From contig NZ_WHOY01000031.1 in NCBI RefSeq assembly GCF_009765445.1, positions 1,817,644 through 1,881,643 of the forward strand: 64,000 bases of DNA. Reading direction: 5' to 3'. The notes under the pieces are model-generated. The model was not told the origin of the DNA, did no database searches, and saw only the letters and a program-made list of their open reading frames with translations. The DNA is from Pantoea sp. BAV 3049 (GTDB taxonomy: Bacteria > Pseudomonadota > Gammaproteobacteria > Enterobacterales > Enterobacteriaceae). This document shows, piece after piece, positions 51,131-61,669 of this stretch (the stretch's first letter is position 1; each line of letters begins with the position of its first letter). The position numbers and the translations under genes are program-made.

Positions 51131-52813
51131 ATGAAGGTCATCGGAAAAATTTTGCTGACAATCCTGCTGCTATTGCTGCTGGCAGTGGTGGCGGTCTATG
51201 TGCTGGCGCAGACTCAGTGGGGCGCCAGCTGGATCAGCCGCACCCTCAGCCAGCACAGCGATTATCAGATCGCCTTCACCAAGCTGGAACACAACTTTTC
51301 CGACCCTTCTCATCTGATCCTGGATAATGCCTCCTTCGGCCTGAAAACTCAGCCAGCCACCGTGGTGGCAAAGAAAATCGATCTGGGTCTCAGCAGCGGA
51401 CAGTTCGCAGATCCGCTGCACTTCTCCAGCATCTGGCTGGAAAATGGCACTCTTAACGTTACCGACAACGGTAAGCCACTGGCCTTCTCCGCTGACCGGC
51501 TGCAGTTGAATCAGATGGCCATCGACAGTCCTGGCAGTAAATTACCTGTTGCAGCCAGAAGAGTGGACGGCGGCATTGTACCGTGGAAACCTCAGGCAGG
51601 GGATTTCATCGGTAGCGATGCCAGCTTCCAGATGAGCGCGGGCTCTCTGGAGTTAAACGGTGTTCCGGCTACCAACGTGCTGCTGCAGGGCAGCATCAAC
51701 TCTAATCAGCTTGTAGTGAGTAATCTCGGTGCCGATGTGGCGCTGGGCTCGGTGACGGGCAGCGCACAGCGCGATGCTCAGGGCAACTGGCAGGTGGCTA
51801 TCCTTCGCCTTAACAGTATCCGTTTACAGAGCGACCAGTCACTGAGCAACTTCCTCGATCCGATCCTCACTCTGCCTTCGGTGCATTTTGACCGAATCGA
51901 CGTAACCGATGCCCGGCTGGAAGGTGCGGACTGGGCGGTCACCGATCTTGATATGGCGCTGAAAAACATCACGCTGCGCAACGGCGACTGGGAAAGCAAT
52001 GACGGTTCGCTGTCGATGAATGCCAGCACCTTTGTGAATGGCAGCCTGGAGTTGAACGATCCCATTGTCAATCTGGCGTTTTCTCCTGAAGGCGTCGCGC
52101 TGACGCAGTTCAGCTCGCGCTGGGTTAACGGGCTGATCCGCACTTCTGGCCACTGGACGCGCAGCGACAAGAAACTGACGCTGGATGAACTGGCCGTGGC
52201 CGGGCTTGAATACACGCTGCCGCAGAACTGGCACGACCGCTGGATGGCTCGTCTGCCTGACTGGCTGGACAGCGTGGAAGTGACCAAATTTGCCGCTAAC
52301 CGGAACCTGATTATCGACATTAACCCTGACTTTCCGTTCCAGCTGACCTCGCTGGAGGGCAACGGCAGCAATCTGCTGATGGCTCGCAATCACCAGTGGG
52401 GCATCTGGTCAGGGAATGTCAGCCTGAACGCGGCGGAAGCAACGTTTAATCGCGTGGATGTGCGTCACCCCTCAATAACCCTCAATGCTGACGATAACAA
52501 CATCAACGTGACCGAAATGAGCGCCTTCACCAAAAGCGGAATGGTGGAGAGCGTGGCAACCCTTTCTCAGCAGCCTCAGCGAGCGCTGTCGTTAACGATG
52601 ACTGGCCGCGAAGTACCGGTTGACCTGCTGCACGACTGGGGCTGGCCAACGGTGCCGCTGGATGGTAATGGCACTCTGCAGCTGAAAGTTCAGGGTAGCC
52701 TTGCCGCTGACAAACCGCTGAAAGCGGGGATGAATGGCACGCTGTCGGTGACGGCTGGTGATAAAACGCTGCAGCAGACCATGACCGGTGGTCAGGTGGC
52801 TGGCGCACAGTGA
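51131..52813 (+). CDS. yicH: YicH, AsmA-family inner-membrane protein
   Basis: 560 residues from the ATG at 51131 (E. coli YicH about 569). One N-terminal membrane anchor (ILLTILLLLLLAVVAVYVLA, about 7-26), then a long periplasmic beta-rich region. AsmA-like proteins are thought to move or organise phospholipids between the membranes; the role of YicH is least clear. It follows xanP and precedes rluF. Confidence 0.9.
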   Translation: MKVIGKILLTILLLLLLAVVAVYVLAQTQWGASWISRTLSQHSDYQIAFTKLEHNFSDPSHLILDNASFGLKTQPATVVAKKIDLGLSSGQFADPLHFSSIWLENGTLNVTDNGKPLAFSADRLQLNQMAIDSPGSKLPVAARRVDGGIVPWKPQAGDFIGSDASFQMSAGSLELNGVPATNVLLQGSINSNQLVVSNLGADVALGSVTGSAQRDAQGNWQVAILRLNSIRLQSDQSLSNFLDPILTLPSVHFDRIDVTDARLEGADWAVTDLDMALKNITLRNGDWESNDGSLSMNASTFVNGSLELNDPIVNLAFSPEGVALTQFSSRWVNGLIRTSGHWTRSDKKLTLDELAVAGLEYTLPQNWHDRWMARLPDWLDSVEVTKFAANRNLIIDINPDFPFQLTSLEGNGSNLLMARNHQWGIWSGNVSLNAAEATFNRVDVRHPSITLNADDNNINVTEMSAFTKSGMVESVATLSQQPQRALSLTMTGREVPVDLLHDWGWPTVPLDGNGTLQLKVQGSLAADKPLKAGMNGTLSVTAGDKTLQQTMTGGQVAGAQ

Positions 52814-52851
52814 TCATTTAAAGGTAAAATCCGCCTATTTGCGGAATAACC

Positions 52852-53721
52852 ATGCTGACCAACTCAACACGTCTCAACAAATACATCAGCGAAAGCGGGA
52901 TCTGCTCCCGCCGCGATGCCGATCGTTACATCGAGCAGGGTAACGTTTTTATCAACGGCAAGCGGGCTTCGGTCGGCGATCAGGTGCATGCCGGAGACGT
53001 GGTGAAAGTGAACGGTCAGCTGATCGAGCCGCGTGACGAAGAAGATCTGGTGCTGATTGCGCTGAACAAGCCGGTTGGCATCATCACCACCATGGAAGAG
53101 GGTGAGCGGGACAACATCAGTGATTTTGTTAACCACAGCAAGCGCGTGTTCCCTATAGGCCGACTGGATAAAGATTCTCAGGGGCTGATTTTCCTGACTA
53201 ACCACGGCGATTTGGTCAACAAAATCCTGCGGGCCGGGAATAACCATGAAAAAGAGTATGTGGTTACGGTCAACAAGCTGATTACCGATGAGTTTATCAC
53301 CGGAATGAGCGCTGGCGTGCCGATGCTGGGTACGGTCACCAAAAAGTGTAAGGTGAAGAAAGAAGCACCGTTTGTATTCCGCATCACGCTGGTACAGGGG
53401 CTTAACCGCCAGATCCGCCGCATGTGTAAGCACTTCGGCTATGAAGTGACCAAACTTGAACGCACGCGGATTATGAACGTGAATCTTAAAGGGCTGCCGC
53501 CCGGCGAGTGGCGTGACCTGACCGACGATGAGCTGATTGAGCTGTTTAAACTGCTGGAAAATTCATCTTCTGATGAACCTGCAGCGAAAAAAGGCAAACC
53601 TAAAACTTCAGCTGCGAAGAAACCGGCCAGCAGCGGGCCAAAAGCCGGTGAGAAAACCGCGGGCAATACCGCTTCCCGCAAGCGTTTTGCCCAACCGGGC
53701 CGCAAAAAGAAAGGGCGCTGA
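52852..53721 (+). CDS. rluF: RluF, 23S rRNA pseudouridine-2604 synthase
   Basis: 289 residues (E. coli 290). N-terminal S4 RNA-binding domain ([21 protein letters not shown]), RsuA/RluB-type catalytic domain with the Asp in [12 protein letters not shown] and [14 protein letters not shown], and a lysine/alanine-rich disordered tail (from about 240). E. coli RluF also modifies tRNA-Tyr U35. It is convergent with fabY. Confidence 0.93.
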   Translation: MLTNSTRLNKYISESGICSRRDADRYIEQGNVFINGKRASVGDQVHAGDVVKVNGQLIEPRDEEDLVLIALNKPVGIITTMEEGERDNISDFVNHSKRVFPIGRLDKDSQGLIFLTNHGDLVNKILRAGNNHEKEYVVTVNKLITDEFITGMSAGVPMLGTVTKKCKVKKEAPFVFRITLVQGLNRQIRRMCKHFGYEVTKLERTRIMNVNLKGLPPGEWRDLTDDELIELFKLLENSSSDEPAAKKGKPKTSAAKKPASSGPKAGEKTAGNTASRKRFAQPGRKKKGR

Positions 53722-53731
53722 TCAAGCGCCC
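53713..53731. terminator. Terminator between rluF and fabY
   Basis: GGGCGCT-GATCA-AGCGCCC includes the rluF stop codon. The minus strand continues TTTCTTTTTGCG, a good intrinsic terminator for fabY. On the plus strand the T-run (CTTTTTC) comes later. Confidence 0.7.
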
Positions 53732-53750
53732 TGCCTGCAAAACTTTTTCG

Positions 53751-54689
53751 TCATCCTCCGGACCCGCCCTGCTCTAACGGACCGTCCGGATCGGCTGGCA
53801 GCACGATGTACACGCCCTCAAAGACCGCACCGCACTCCTCATTGCCAAACAGCTCCACTTCCAGCTGCACGCGAGCTTTACGGCCCCGCGCCAGGCGATC
53901 CAGATCGCCGCTCAACGAGCCCAGGTCGGCCACCGCCCCCGGCTTACCGGTGATCGGATGGCTGTAACGGATATGCGCATCGGCAAGAATAATGGTACCG
54001 CCAAGATGGCGCTCACGTAGCAGCAGCCAGATCAACCCCCAGCCGGTCAGCGTCGCCAGTGAAAACAGGCTGCCGGCAAACAGCGTATGGTGCGGGTTCT
54101 GGTTGCCGGTTTCCGGCATGGTGGTGATAAATTTCTGCCCGGTGTACTGCAGAATGCGGACACCCATTTTCTCGCTTAGAGGAATATGGTCGTACCAGGC
54201 CTGCTGCAGCTGACCGCACCAGTCCGCGCGGTGCAGAATGTCATCCAGCGTGATCACTGGCTTGATCATCAGGAAATGGCGCACTGGCGTGGTTTGCGGG
54301 GCGGTAATCTCGCCCTCATTGACGTAACCGAGCTTGGCAAAGAACTCCACGGCATCTTCGCGGGCGCTACAAACCACACGTTTGGCCCCTTCTTGCCGCG
54401 CAACGGACTCCAGGGTCATCGCCACCAGCGTTCCCAGCCCTTTGCCCTGCACGGAAGGATGCACGGCCAGAAAACGGATTGCCGCCTCATTGTCGCCATT
54501 AATATACAGACGGCCCACGGCCACCGGCTCGCCACGCTCATCCACCACCATCTGGTGATGCGCCAGTGCATCCCAGGCATCCCGTTCAGAGCCCATTGGC
54601 TGATGAAGGGGCTTACGCAACATTTCCCAGCGGAACTGATAGTAGGTATCCAGCTCTTCCGCCGTTTCAGGCACTCGAAGGTGATACAT
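53751..54689 (-). CDS. fabY: FabY, GNAT-thioesterase fusion (YiiD)
   Basis: 312 residues from the ATG at 54689 (MYHLRVP). An upstream TTG at 54746 that overlaps the dtd stop (TTGA) would add 19 residues and resembles the annotated E. coli N-terminus, so the start is uncertain. N-terminal GNAT acetyltransferase domain (about 1-150; [13 protein letters not shown] for CoA) and C-terminal hotdog thioesterase-like domain ([19 protein letters not shown]). In E. coli FabY can start fatty-acid synthesis without FabH. It is co-transcribed with dtd. Confidence 0.92.
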   Translation of the reverse strand: MYHLRVPETAEELDTYYQFRWEMLRKPLHQPMGSERDAWDALAHHQMVVDERGEPVAVGRLYINGDNEAAIRFLAVHPSVQGKGLGTLVAMTLESVARQEGAKRVVCSAREDAVEFFAKLGYVNEGEITAPQTTPVRHFLMIKPVITLDDILHRADWCGQLQQAWYDHIPLSEKMGVRILQYTGQKFITTMPETGNQNPHHTLFAGSLFSLATLTGWGLIWLLLRERHLGGTIILADAHIRYSHPITGKPGAVADLGSLSGDLDRLARGRKARVQLEVELFGNEECGAVFEGVYIVLPADPDGPLEQGGSGG

Positions 54690-54742
54690 AAAATGGTTCT
54701 CTCTCTCTGAGCCCAATCCGCTTCCGAGCCCTTCCAGCCGCT

Positions 54743-55180
54743 TCAAACCTGCAGCCAGAAGGTGGCGGGGCCATCATTGACCAGGGCCACTTGCATATCG
54801 GCGGCAAAACGCCCGGTGTCAGTTTTGATGCCCTTCTCACGGCAGCAGCCAACAAAATAGTCATACAGCCGTTCGGCTTCCGCAGGCTCAGCGCCACCTG
54901 AAAAACCAGGACGCATGCCCTTTTGCGTGTCCGCTGCCAGCGTGAACTGCGACACCACCAGCAGACTGCCTCCCGCCTGCTGAACGTTGAGATTCATTTT
55001 TCCCTGGTCGTCGCTGAAAATACGGTAGCCCAGTACGCGCTCGCACAACCGCTGCGCTTTTTGCTGGTCATCCCCTTTTTCCACGCCCAGTAAGATCAGC
55101 AATCCTGGCCCGATTTCACCGATGGTCTCTCCGGCCACCGTAACGCTGGCACTCAGCGCTCGTTGAATTAAGGCAATCAT
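54743..55180 (-). CDS. dtd: Dtd, D-aminoacyl-tRNA deacylase
   Basis: Hydrolyses D-amino acids mischarged on tRNA. The ATG at 55180 gives 145 residues as in E. coli. Signatures [15 protein letters not shown] and the chiral-proofreading NDGPATF (cis Gly-Pro) are present. The start overlaps the yihY stop by 4 bases (ATGA). Confidence 0.97.
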   Translation of the reverse strand: MIALIQRALSASVTVAGETIGEIGPGLLILLGVEKGDDQQKAQRLCERVLGYRIFSDDQGKMNLNVQQAGGSLLVVSQFTLAADTQKGMRPGFSGGAEPAEAERLYDYFVGCCREKGIKTDTGRFAADMQVALVNDGPATFWLQV

Positions 55181-56049
55181 GATTCCTCGTCTTCTTTTTC
55201 TTGTTCTTGTTGTTTCAACAGGCGGTAGTCGCCCAGGGAAGCAGCGATTTCTGCTCCCAGCAAAACAATACACCAGGTCCAGTATACCCACAGAAACAGG
55301 ATGGGAATAACAGCCAGCACACCATAAATTAACTGGTATGAGGGAAACATCGTAACATACAGAGCAAAGGCTTTTTTTCCCAGCTCAAATAACAGCCCGG
55401 CGACCAGCGCGCCCACCAGCGCATCCCTGACCGAAACCTGGCGTGTGGGCACGATGCTGTACAACAGCCAGAATGAGAGCCACGAGAGCAGCAGCGGGAA
55501 GATGCGCAGCCCGTAATCAATCAGCCCGCTGACGCCGCTCACTGAGGCCCAGCGCAGCGAGAGCAGGTATGAGCTGATCGCCAGGCTGGCCCCGGCCAGC
55601 ATCGGACCCAGCGTCAGGATCATCCAGTAAACCGCAAAGGAGTAGACCAGCGGACGTTTTCGCTGGCTGCGCCAGATGGTGTTCAACGCGGTATCAATGG
55701 AGTACATCAGCAGCAGCGACGTCACTACCAGTCCACAGGCCCCCACCGCAGTCATCTTGTTCACATTCGCCACAAAATGCTCGAGATAGCCCTGGATCGC
55801 CACACCCGATGCCGGAACAAAGTTGCTGAAGATGAAGCTTTTCAGCTGGGTACTGACCGCAGAAAACGCCGGAAAAGCGGCGAACAGGGCAAACACCACG
55901 GCCACCAACGGCACCAGTGACAACAGTGAGACATAGGCGAGATTCCCGGCCAGCGTAGTCATCGCATCTTCGTCAATGCGCCGCCAGAGCAATTTTACCC
56001 ATGACCCGATCGCCCGCAGGCGATGCCGGTAGTGGTTAATACGGCTCAT
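55177..56049 (-). CDS. yihY: YihY, BrkB-family inner-membrane protein
   Basis: 290 residues with about six membrane helices ([21 protein letters not shown] near 35-55, the last near 245-262) and a Glu-rich C-terminus [12 protein letters not shown]0761/BrkB family; once called RNase BN in error, function unknown. It lies between yihX and dtd, coupled to dtd by ATGA. Confidence 0.93.
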   Translation of the reverse strand: MSRINHYRHRLRAIGSWVKLLWRRIDEDAMTTLAGNLAYVSLLSLVPLVAVVFALFAAFPAFSAVSTQLKSFIFSNFVPASGVAIQGYLEHFVANVNKMTAVGACGLVVTSLLLMYSIDTALNTIWRSQRKRPLVYSFAVYWMILTLGPMLAGASLAISSYLLSLRWASVSGVSGLIDYGLRIFPLLLSWLSFWLLYSIVPTRQVSVRDALVGALVAGLLFELGKKAFALYVTMFPSYQLIYGVLAVIPILFLWVYWTWCIVLLGAEIAASLGDYRLLKQQEQEKEDEES

Positions 56050-56051
56050 CG

Positions 56052-56648
56052 TTAACGCCTTTCGGCAAAGAAGGCCGGAATGATGCTGTCATCGGTCACA
56101 TGAACGCTCTGGATCCCCAGCGCACGTGCTCCCTCGATGTTCTCCAGGTTGTCATCAAAGAAAATAGCCCGATCGGCGGTATAGCCTTCTTCGTTCAGGA
56201 CCTGCTGATAAATGCGGGCTTCAGGCTTACGCATCCCCATATCCTGCGAAAGATAGAGTTTATCTGCGGCATTGTGCACTTCAGGATACTGGGACGGCCA
56301 GAAGGTGCAGTGCAGAGAATTAGTGTTGGAAAGGATAACCACCCGCTCGCCACGATCGCGCAGCGTCTTCATTATCTGCAGCACTTCCGGACGCACGCCG
56401 ACAAAAACGGCCTGCCAGCCAGCGGTAAACTGTTCAAAGCTCAGCGCCAGCCCCAGTTCGTCGCAGATCTGTTCAGCAAAGGCTTCATCGCTCACTTCAC
56501 CGCGCTCATGGCGATGAAAGTTCTCACCCAGCGTGAAGTGGTTTTGTAGCGTGGCTAGCGGCACCCGTCCCAGATCGCTCCAGACGCCCAGAACCCGGTT
56601 GAAATCAATATCAACAATGACGTTACCTAAATCAAAGATATACAGCAT
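56052..56648 (-). CDS. yihX: YihX, alpha-D-glucose-1-phosphate phosphatase
   Basis: HAD-superfamily phosphatase. The ATG at 56648 has AAGGAG 6 bases before it; an ATG two codons earlier touches that site. 198 residues; motif [12 protein letters not shown], motif [11 protein letters not shown], motif III/IV around [11 protein letters not shown] and [12 protein letters not shown]. In E. coli it acts on glucose-1-phosphate from glycogen breakdown. It ends two bases before yihY. Confidence 0.94.
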   Translation of the reverse strand: MLYIFDLGNVIVDIDFNRVLGVWSDLGRVPLATLQNHFTLGENFHRHERGEVSDEAFAEQICDELGLALSFEQFTAGWQAVFVGVRPEVLQIMKTLRDRGERVVILSNTNSLHCTFWPSQYPEVHNAADKLYLSQDMGMRKPEARIYQQVLNEEGYTADRAIFFDDNLENIEGARALGIQSVHVTDDSIIPAFFAERR

Positions 56649-56749
56649 GGCCATCTCCTTTTGTTCCGGTGAGTTATTCACTCTAGCGGTAAAACGGAAG
56701 CCTGAACAGGTCGGGAATTTCGAAAAATGCTGGAGAGTCAAAGAGGGAG

Positions 56750-56780
56750 AAAAAAACAGGGCCGGAAGAAACCGGCCCTG
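56750..56780 (-). terminator. Terminator downstream of typA
   Basis: Minus strand CAGGGCCGG-TTTCTT-CCGGCCCTG followed by seven T residues: a strong 9-bp intrinsic terminator 23 bases after the typA stop. It separates typA from yihX. Confidence 0.93.
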
Positions 56781-56802
56781 AAATAACAGCTAAAACGTCA
56801 GA

Positions 56803-58626
56803 TTATACGTCTTTGCTGCCGCGCGAAGCGCGTTTACGATCGTTTTCAGTCAGGTGACGTTTACGAATACGGACGGACAGCGGAGTTACTTCCACCAGTT
56901 CATCATCATCGATAAACTCGATCGCCTGCTCAAGAGTCATCTTGATGGCCGGAACCAAGGTAGTGGCTTCGTCAGTACCGGAAGCACGCATGTTGGTCAG
57001 TTTTTTACCGGTCAGGCAGTTAACAGTCAGGTCGTTAGAGCGACTGTGAATACCGATAATCTGGCCTTCATAAACTTCTGCACCGTGACCCAGGAACAGC
57101 TTACCGCGGTCCTGCAGGCTGAACAGGGCGAAGGCCACCGCTTTACCCTGACCGTTAGAGATCAGCACGCCGTTCTGACGCTGGCCCACTTCGCCCTGAC
57201 GGATATCGTCATAGTGGCTGAAGGTGGAGTACAGCAGACCGGTACCGGAAGTCATGGTCATGAATTCGTTACGGAAGCCAATCAGGCCACGGCTTGGGAT
57301 AACGTAGTCAAGACGTACGCGACCTTTACCATCCGGATCCATGTTTTTCATATCCGCTTTACGTTCACCCATCGCCTGCATCACAGAACCCTGGTGCTGT
57401 TCTTCGATATCCAGGGTCACGTTTTCGAATGGCTCTTGTTTACGGCCTTCGAACTCGCGGAAGATAACTTTCGGACGGGATACCGCCAGCTCGAAACCTT
57501 CACGACGCATGTTTTCAATCAGAACGGACAGGTGAAGTTCACCACGACCGGAAACGCGGAACGCATCAGCATCCGCAGTTTCTTCAACGCGCAGTGCCAC
57601 GTTGTGCACCAGCTCTTTGTTCAGACGGTCAAGGATCTGACGGGAAGTCACATACTTACCTTCTTTACCGCAGAATGGTGAGGTGTTGACGTTGAAGAAC
57701 ATGGTTACGGTTGGTTCATCAACGCTCAGGGCTGGCAGTGCCTGAACATTCTGTGGATCACAGATGGTGTCGGAGATGTTCAGTTCGCCCAGACCGGTGA
57801 TGGCGATGATGTCGCCTGCTTCCGCTTCTGCTGCGTCGATACGCTCCAGACCCAGGTGAGTCAGCACTTTACCGACTTTACCGTTACGGGTTTTGCCTTC
57901 GCTATCAACGATGGTGACCTGCTGGTTTGGCTTCACTTTACCGCGCTTAATGCGGCCGATGCCGATAACACCAACATAGTTGTTGTAGTCCAGCTGAGAA
58001 ATCTGCATCTGGAACGGTGCTTCCATCTCAACCTGCGGAGGAGAAACGTGTTTCACGATGGCTTCGTACAGCGGAGTCATGTCTTCAGCCATGTCGGAGT
58101 GGTCAAGACCAGCGATACCGTTCAGGGCAGAAGCATAGATAACAGGGAAGTCGAGCTGCTCGTCGGTCGCGTCCAGGTTAACGAACAGGTCAAAGACCTG
58201 GTCAACAACCCAGTCAGGACGTGCGCCAGGACGGTCAACTTTGTTAATGACCACGATCGGCTTCAGACCATTAGCAAACGCTTTTTTGGTCACGAAGCGG
58301 GTTTGCGGCATAGGGCCATCCATTGCATCCACAACCAGCAGCACCGAGTCAACCATTGACATCACACGCTCTACCTCACCGCCGAAGTCGGCGTGTCCTG
58401 GGGTATCCACGATGTTGATACGGTAGTCGTTCCATTTAATGGCGGTGTTTTTTGCGAGGATGGTAATCCCACGCTCTTTCTCCAAATCGTTGGAGTCCAT
58501 TACGCGTTCGGTTGCTTCAGTACGGGCATCAAAGGTACCGGACTGCTGCAGCAACTTATCAACCAGGGTAGTTTTACCATGGTCAACGTGGGCAATAATG
58601 GCGATGTTACGCAAATTTTCGATCAC
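56803..58626 (-). CDS. typA: TypA/BipA, ribosome-associated GTPase
   Basis: EF-G-like translational GTPase important in cold and stress and in 50S assembly. 607 residues from a GTG start, the E. coli length. G domain motifs: AHVDHGKTT (P-loop), DTPGHADFG and NKVDR; then domains II, III, V and the BipA-specific C-terminal domain. It is divergent from glnA, with its own promoter at 58659-58687. Confidence 0.97.
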   Translation of the reverse strand: MIENLRNIAIIAHVDHGKTTLVDKLLQQSGTFDARTEATERVMDSNDLEKERGITILAKNTAIKWNDYRINIVDTPGHADFGGEVERVMSMVDSVLLVVDAMDGPMPQTRFVTKKAFANGLKPIVVINKVDRPGARPDWVVDQVFDLFVNLDATDEQLDFPVIYASALNGIAGLDHSDMAEDMTPLYEAIVKHVSPPQVEMEAPFQMQISQLDYNNYVGVIGIGRIKRGKVKPNQQVTIVDSEGKTRNGKVGKVLTHLGLERIDAAEAEAGDIIAITGLGELNISDTICDPQNVQALPALSVDEPTVTMFFNVNTSPFCGKEGKYVTSRQILDRLNKELVHNVALRVEETADADAFRVSGRGELHLSVLIENMRREGFELAVSRPKVIFREFEGRKQEPFENVTLDIEEQHQGSVMQAMGERKADMKNMDPDGKGRVRLDYVIPSRGLIGFRNEFMTMTSGTGLLYSTFSHYDDIRQGEVGQRQNGVLISNGQGKAVAFALFSLQDRGKLFLGHGAEVYEGQIIGIHSRSNDLTVNCLTGKKLTNMRASGTDEATTLVPAIKMTLEQAIEFIDDDELVEVTPLSVRIRKRHLTENDRKRASRGSKDV

Positions 58627-58658
58627 AGCTTTGCCTCAGGCATTAGAAATAGCGCGCT

Positions 58659-58687
58659 ATTGTACACGGATTAATCGAAGGACTGAA
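58659..58687 (-). promoter_or_regulatory. Sigma-70 promoter for typA
   Basis: Minus strand TTCAGT (58687-58682), 17-base spacer, TACAAT (58664-58659), about 33 bases before the typA GTG. Both boxes are near consensus. Confidence 0.6.
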
Positions 58688-58745
58688 CAGGATCACAAAT
58701 ATCAATTAAAGATAACTGTCAGGATTGCTTTTACAGCCATTTACA

Positions 58746-58760
58746 GTGCAGGAATTGCAC
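58746..58760. promoter_or_regulatory. Possible extra NtrC site upstream of glnA
   Basis: GTGCA-GGAAT-TGCAC is a perfect inverted repeat with NtrC-like half-sites, about 30 bases above the first strong NtrC site and 150 bases above the sigma-54 promoter. It lacks the CC/GG part of the consensus, so binding may be weak. Confidence 0.4.
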
Positions 58761-58774
58761 TCCATCGAAAAAAT

Positions 58775-58789
58775 GCACCATTTTGGTGC
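58775..58789. promoter_or_regulatory. NtrC enhancer site 1 of glnA
   Basis: GCACCATTTTGGTGC (flanked by T and C) matches the NtrC consensus TGCACC-N5-GGTGCA almost perfectly. Its centre is 32 bases from the next site, about three helical turns, as needed for cooperative NtrC oligomers. Confidence 0.85.
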
Positions 58790-58806
58790 CCACCCTGCAC
58801 TCTGTA

Positions 58807-58821
58807 GCACCATAATGGTGC
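58807..58821. promoter_or_regulatory. NtrC enhancer site 2 of glnA
   Basis: GCACCATAATGGTGC is a full NtrC dyad. Weaker half-sites follow at about 58834-58841 (TGGTGCA) and 58859-58865 (GGTGCAT), similar to the low-affinity governor sites in E. coli. Confidence 0.85.
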
Positions 58822-58895
58822 GCGACTTCCATCATGGTGCAGCTCCCGTCTCACGAGAGGGTGCATCATAGCGCTTTTTCAGTCAGTTAAGAAAG

Positions 58896-58912
58896 TTGGC
58901 ATAGATTTCGCT
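58896..58912 (+). promoter_or_regulatory. Sigma-54 promoter (glnAp2)
   Basis: TTGGCATAGATTTCGCT has the invariant GG (-24) and GC (-12) separated by 10 bases, nearly identical to E. coli glnAp2. Transcription should start near 58923, leaving a leader of about 140 bases before glnA. Confidence 0.9.
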
Positions 58913-59064
58913 TTATAACATTCAAGAGAAGAATGCCAGTTTCCACAACGGTTGATAGCTTGTCAGAGATCTTTATTATCGGTTCACTGTGCCAGATAAG
59001 CGAAGTGGTACACCGGAAAGATCCCTAACCACGACGACAATGACAAAATCCAGGAGAGTTAAGT

Positions 59065-60474
59065 ATGTCCGCTGAACACGTTCTGTCGATGATGAACGAG
59101 CACGAAGTCAAATTTGTTGATCTGCGTTTTACCGATACCAAAGGTAAAGAACAGCACGTCACTATTCCTGCTCATCAGGTTAACGCTGACTTCTTCGAAG
59201 AAGGCAAAATGTTTGACGGCTCCTCTATCGGTGGCTGGAAAGGGATTAACGAATCAGACATGGTTCTGATGCCTGATGCAACTACCGCTGTTCTGGATCC
59301 GTTCTTCGAAGACCCTACGCTGATCATCCGTTGTGACATCCTCGAGCCAGGCACCATGCAGGGCTACGATCGTGATCCACGCTCCATCGCAAAGCGCGCT
59401 GAAGACTTCCTGCGCTCATCCGGCATCGCAGACACCGTTCTGTTTGGACCAGAGCCAGAGTTCTTCCTGTTTGACGACGTGCGCTTTGGCGCGACCACTT
59501 CCGGTTCACACGTTGCTATCGACGATATCGAAGCAGCCTGGAACACTGGTAAAGAATACGAAGGCGGCAACAAAGGCCACCGTCCAGGTCTGAAAGGCGG
59601 TTACTTCCCGGTTCCACCAGTCGACTCTTCACAGGACATCCGTTCTGCTATGTGTCTGACCATGGAGCAGATGGGCCTGGTTGTTGAAGCTCACCACCAC
59701 GAAGTGGCAACAGCGGGTCAGAACGAAGTGGCAACCCGCTTCAACACCATGACCAAAAAAGCTGACGAAATTCAGATCTACAAATATGTTGTTCACAACG
59801 TAGCTCACGCTTATGGCAAAACTGCGACCTTTATGCCAAAACCAATCTTTGGTGATAACGGTTCCGGTATGCACTGCCACATGTCACTGTCTAAAGGCGG
59901 CACCAACCTGTTCGCTGGCGACAAATACGGCGGCCTGTCTGAAACTGCCCTTTTCTACATCGGCGGTGTGATCAAGCACGCTAAAGCGATCAACGCCCTG
60001 TCTAACCCGACCACTAACTCTTACAAGCGACTGGTCCCGGGTTACGAAGCTCCAGTTATGCTGGCTTACTCTGCACGTAACCGTTCTGCTTCTATCCGTA
60101 TTCCAGTGGTTGCCAGCCCGAAAGCACGTCGTATCGAAGCTCGCTTCCCTGATCCAGCAGCTAACCCATACCTGTGCTTCTCTGCACTGCTGATGGCTGG
60201 CCTGGACGGTATCATCAACAAAATCCATCCTGGCGACGCGATGGACAAAAACCTGTACGACCTGCCGCCGGAAGAAGAAGCTGAGATTCCAAAAGTGGCC
60301 GGTTCACTGGAAGAAGCTCTGAACGCACTGAGCGAAGACCGCGAGTTCCTGACTCGTGGCGGCGTGTTCACTAACGACACCATCGATGCCTACATCGAAC
60401 TGCGTAAATCCGAAATGGACCGCGTTCGCATGACGCCACATCCGGTCGAGTTCGAGCTGTACTACAGCGTTTAA
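59065..60474 (+). CDS. glnA: GlnA, glutamine synthetase type I
   Basis: Dodecameric enzyme that makes glutamine from glutamate, ammonia and ATP. 469 residues, E. coli length. Visible: [12 protein letters not shown] near residue 52, metal/substrate ligands [22 protein letters not shown], catalytic [18 protein letters not shown] and the adenylylation site Tyr398 in NLYDLPPEE. Codon use is highly biased, as expected for an abundant protein. Controlled by NtrC/sigma-54 upstream. In E. coli a small RNA (GlnZ) is processed from its 3' end; that is not testable here. Confidence 0.98.
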   Translation: MSAEHVLSMMNEHEVKFVDLRFTDTKGKEQHVTIPAHQVNADFFEEGKMFDGSSIGGWKGINESDMVLMPDATTAVLDPFFEDPTLIIRCDILEPGTMQGYDRDPRSIAKRAEDFLRSSGIADTVLFGPEPEFFLFDDVRFGATTSGSHVAIDDIEAAWNTGKEYEGGNKGHRPGLKGGYFPVPPVDSSQDIRSAMCLTMEQMGLVVEAHHHEVATAGQNEVATRFNTMTKKADEIQIYKYVVHNVAHAYGKTATFMPKPIFGDNGSGMHCHMSLSKGGTNLFAGDKYGGLSETALFYIGGVIKHAKAINALSNPTTNSYKRLVPGYEAPVMLAYSARNRSASIRIPVVASPKARRIEARFPDPAANPYLCFSALLMAGLDGIINKIHPGDAMDKNLYDLPPEEEAEIPKVAGSLEEALNALSEDREFLTRGGVFTNDTIDAYIELRKSEMDRVRMTPHPVEFELYYSV

Positions 60475-60507
60475 CTGGTTTGACGTTTTTGTTGCCGTGG
60501 AAACTTT

Positions 60508-60532
60508 AGCCCATCTCCGGATGGGCTTTTTT
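60508..60532 (+). terminator. Terminator after glnA
   Basis: AGCCCAT-CTCCGG-ATGGGCT followed by TTTTT. It ends most glnA transcripts; read-through reaches glnLG. Confidence 0.9.
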
Positions 60533-60578
60533 CTCCGCGAATTCATCGTTCAGGAAGACGATTTTCGGGTTCCAAGAC

Positions 60579-60600
60579 TATAATGCACTAAAAAGGTGCA
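60579..60600. promoter_or_regulatory. glnL promoter -10 with overlapping NtrC site
   Basis: TATAAT (60579-60584) is a perfect -10 without a clear -35, directly joined to TGCACTAAAAAGGTGCA (60584-60600), a full NtrC dyad. NtrC bound here would cover the start site and repress glnLG, as known in E. coli. Confidence 0.85.
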
Positions 60601-60612
60601 GGAGAACGCTGT

Positions 60613-61662
60613 ATGGCAACAGGCACGCTGCCCGATGCTGGGCAGATTCTCAATTCTCTGATTAACAGTATTTTGCTGGTCGATAGCGATCTGGTGGTGC
60701 ATTACGCCAACCCCGCCGCTCAGCAGCTGTTAGCGCAAAGCTCCCGCAAGCTGTTTGGTACACCGCTGCCGGAACTGATGGGATATTTTTCCTTAAATAT
60801 CGACGTCATGCGCGAGAGTCTGAACGCAGGTCAGGGCTTTACCGACAGTGAAGTGACTCTGGTGGTAGATAGCCGCGCGCACATAATGTCTTTAACAGCG
60901 CAGCGTCTGCCCGATGGTTTAATTCTGCTTGAAATGGCCCCGATGGATAATCAGCGCCGTCTCAGTCAGGAACAGATTCAACATGCTCAGCAGGTAGCTG
61001 CCCGGGATTTGGTCCGGGGTCTGGCTCATGAAATTAAAAACCCGCTGGGAGGATTACGAGGCGCAGCACAGCTTCTGGCAAAAGCGCTTCCGGATCCGTC
61101 TTTAACCGAATATACCAAGGTGATCATCGAACAGGCAGACCGCCTGCGCAATCTCGTTGATCGCCTGCTTGGCCCGCAGCAGCCAGGCATGCACGTTACG
61201 CAAAGTATCCATCAGGTGGCTGAACGTGTGGTCAATCTGGTGTCGATGGAACTGCCCGATAACGTGACGCTGGTTCGGGATTACGATCCCAGCCTGCCGG
61301 AGTTGCCCCACGATCCGGATCAGATCGAACAGGTTCTGCTGAACGTTGTACGCAACGCCTTACAGGCGTTGGGTGAAGAAGGCGGCACTATTACACTTCG
61401 TACCCGCACGGCATTCCAGTTAACGCTGCACGGAGTACGTTATCGCCTGGTGGCACGCATCGATGTCGAGGATGATGGCCCAGGTATTCCGGCACAACTG
61501 CAGGATACGCTGTTTTATCCGATGGTGAGCGGCCGCGAAGGTGGGACCGGCTTAGGTCTGTCTATCGCGCGCAGCCTGATTGACCAGCATTCGGGGAAAA
61601 TAGAATTTAGCAGTTGGCCTGGTCACACTGAATTTTCGGTTTATCTGCCTATTCGCCAGTGA
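60613..61662 (+). CDS. glnL: GlnL (NtrB), nitrogen sensor kinase/phosphatase
   Basis: Cytoplasmic histidine kinase that phosphorylates NtrC when nitrogen is limiting and dephosphorylates it with PII. 349 residues: N-terminal PAS domain (about 10-110), H-box [15 protein letters not shown] with the phosphoacceptor His near 139, ATPase domain with VEDDGPGIP and [10 protein letters not shown]. No TM segments. Seven bases separate it from glnG. Confidence 0.97.
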   Translation: MATGTLPDAGQILNSLINSILLVDSDLVVHYANPAAQQLLAQSSRKLFGTPLPELMGYFSLNIDVMRESLNAGQGFTDSEVTLVVDSRAHIMSLTAQRLPDGLILLEMAPMDNQRRLSQEQIQHAQQVAARDLVRGLAHEIKNPLGGLRGAAQLLAKALPDPSLTEYTKVIIEQADRLRNLVDRLLGPQQPGMHVTQSIHQVAERVVNLVSMELPDNVTLVRDYDPSLPELPHDPDQIEQVLLNVVRNALQALGEEGGTITLRTRTAFQLTLHGVRYRLVARIDVEDDGPGIPAQLQDTLFYPMVSGREGGTGLGLSIARSLIDQHSGKIEFSSWPGHTEFSVYLPIRQ

Positions 61663-61669
61663 GGTTTCT

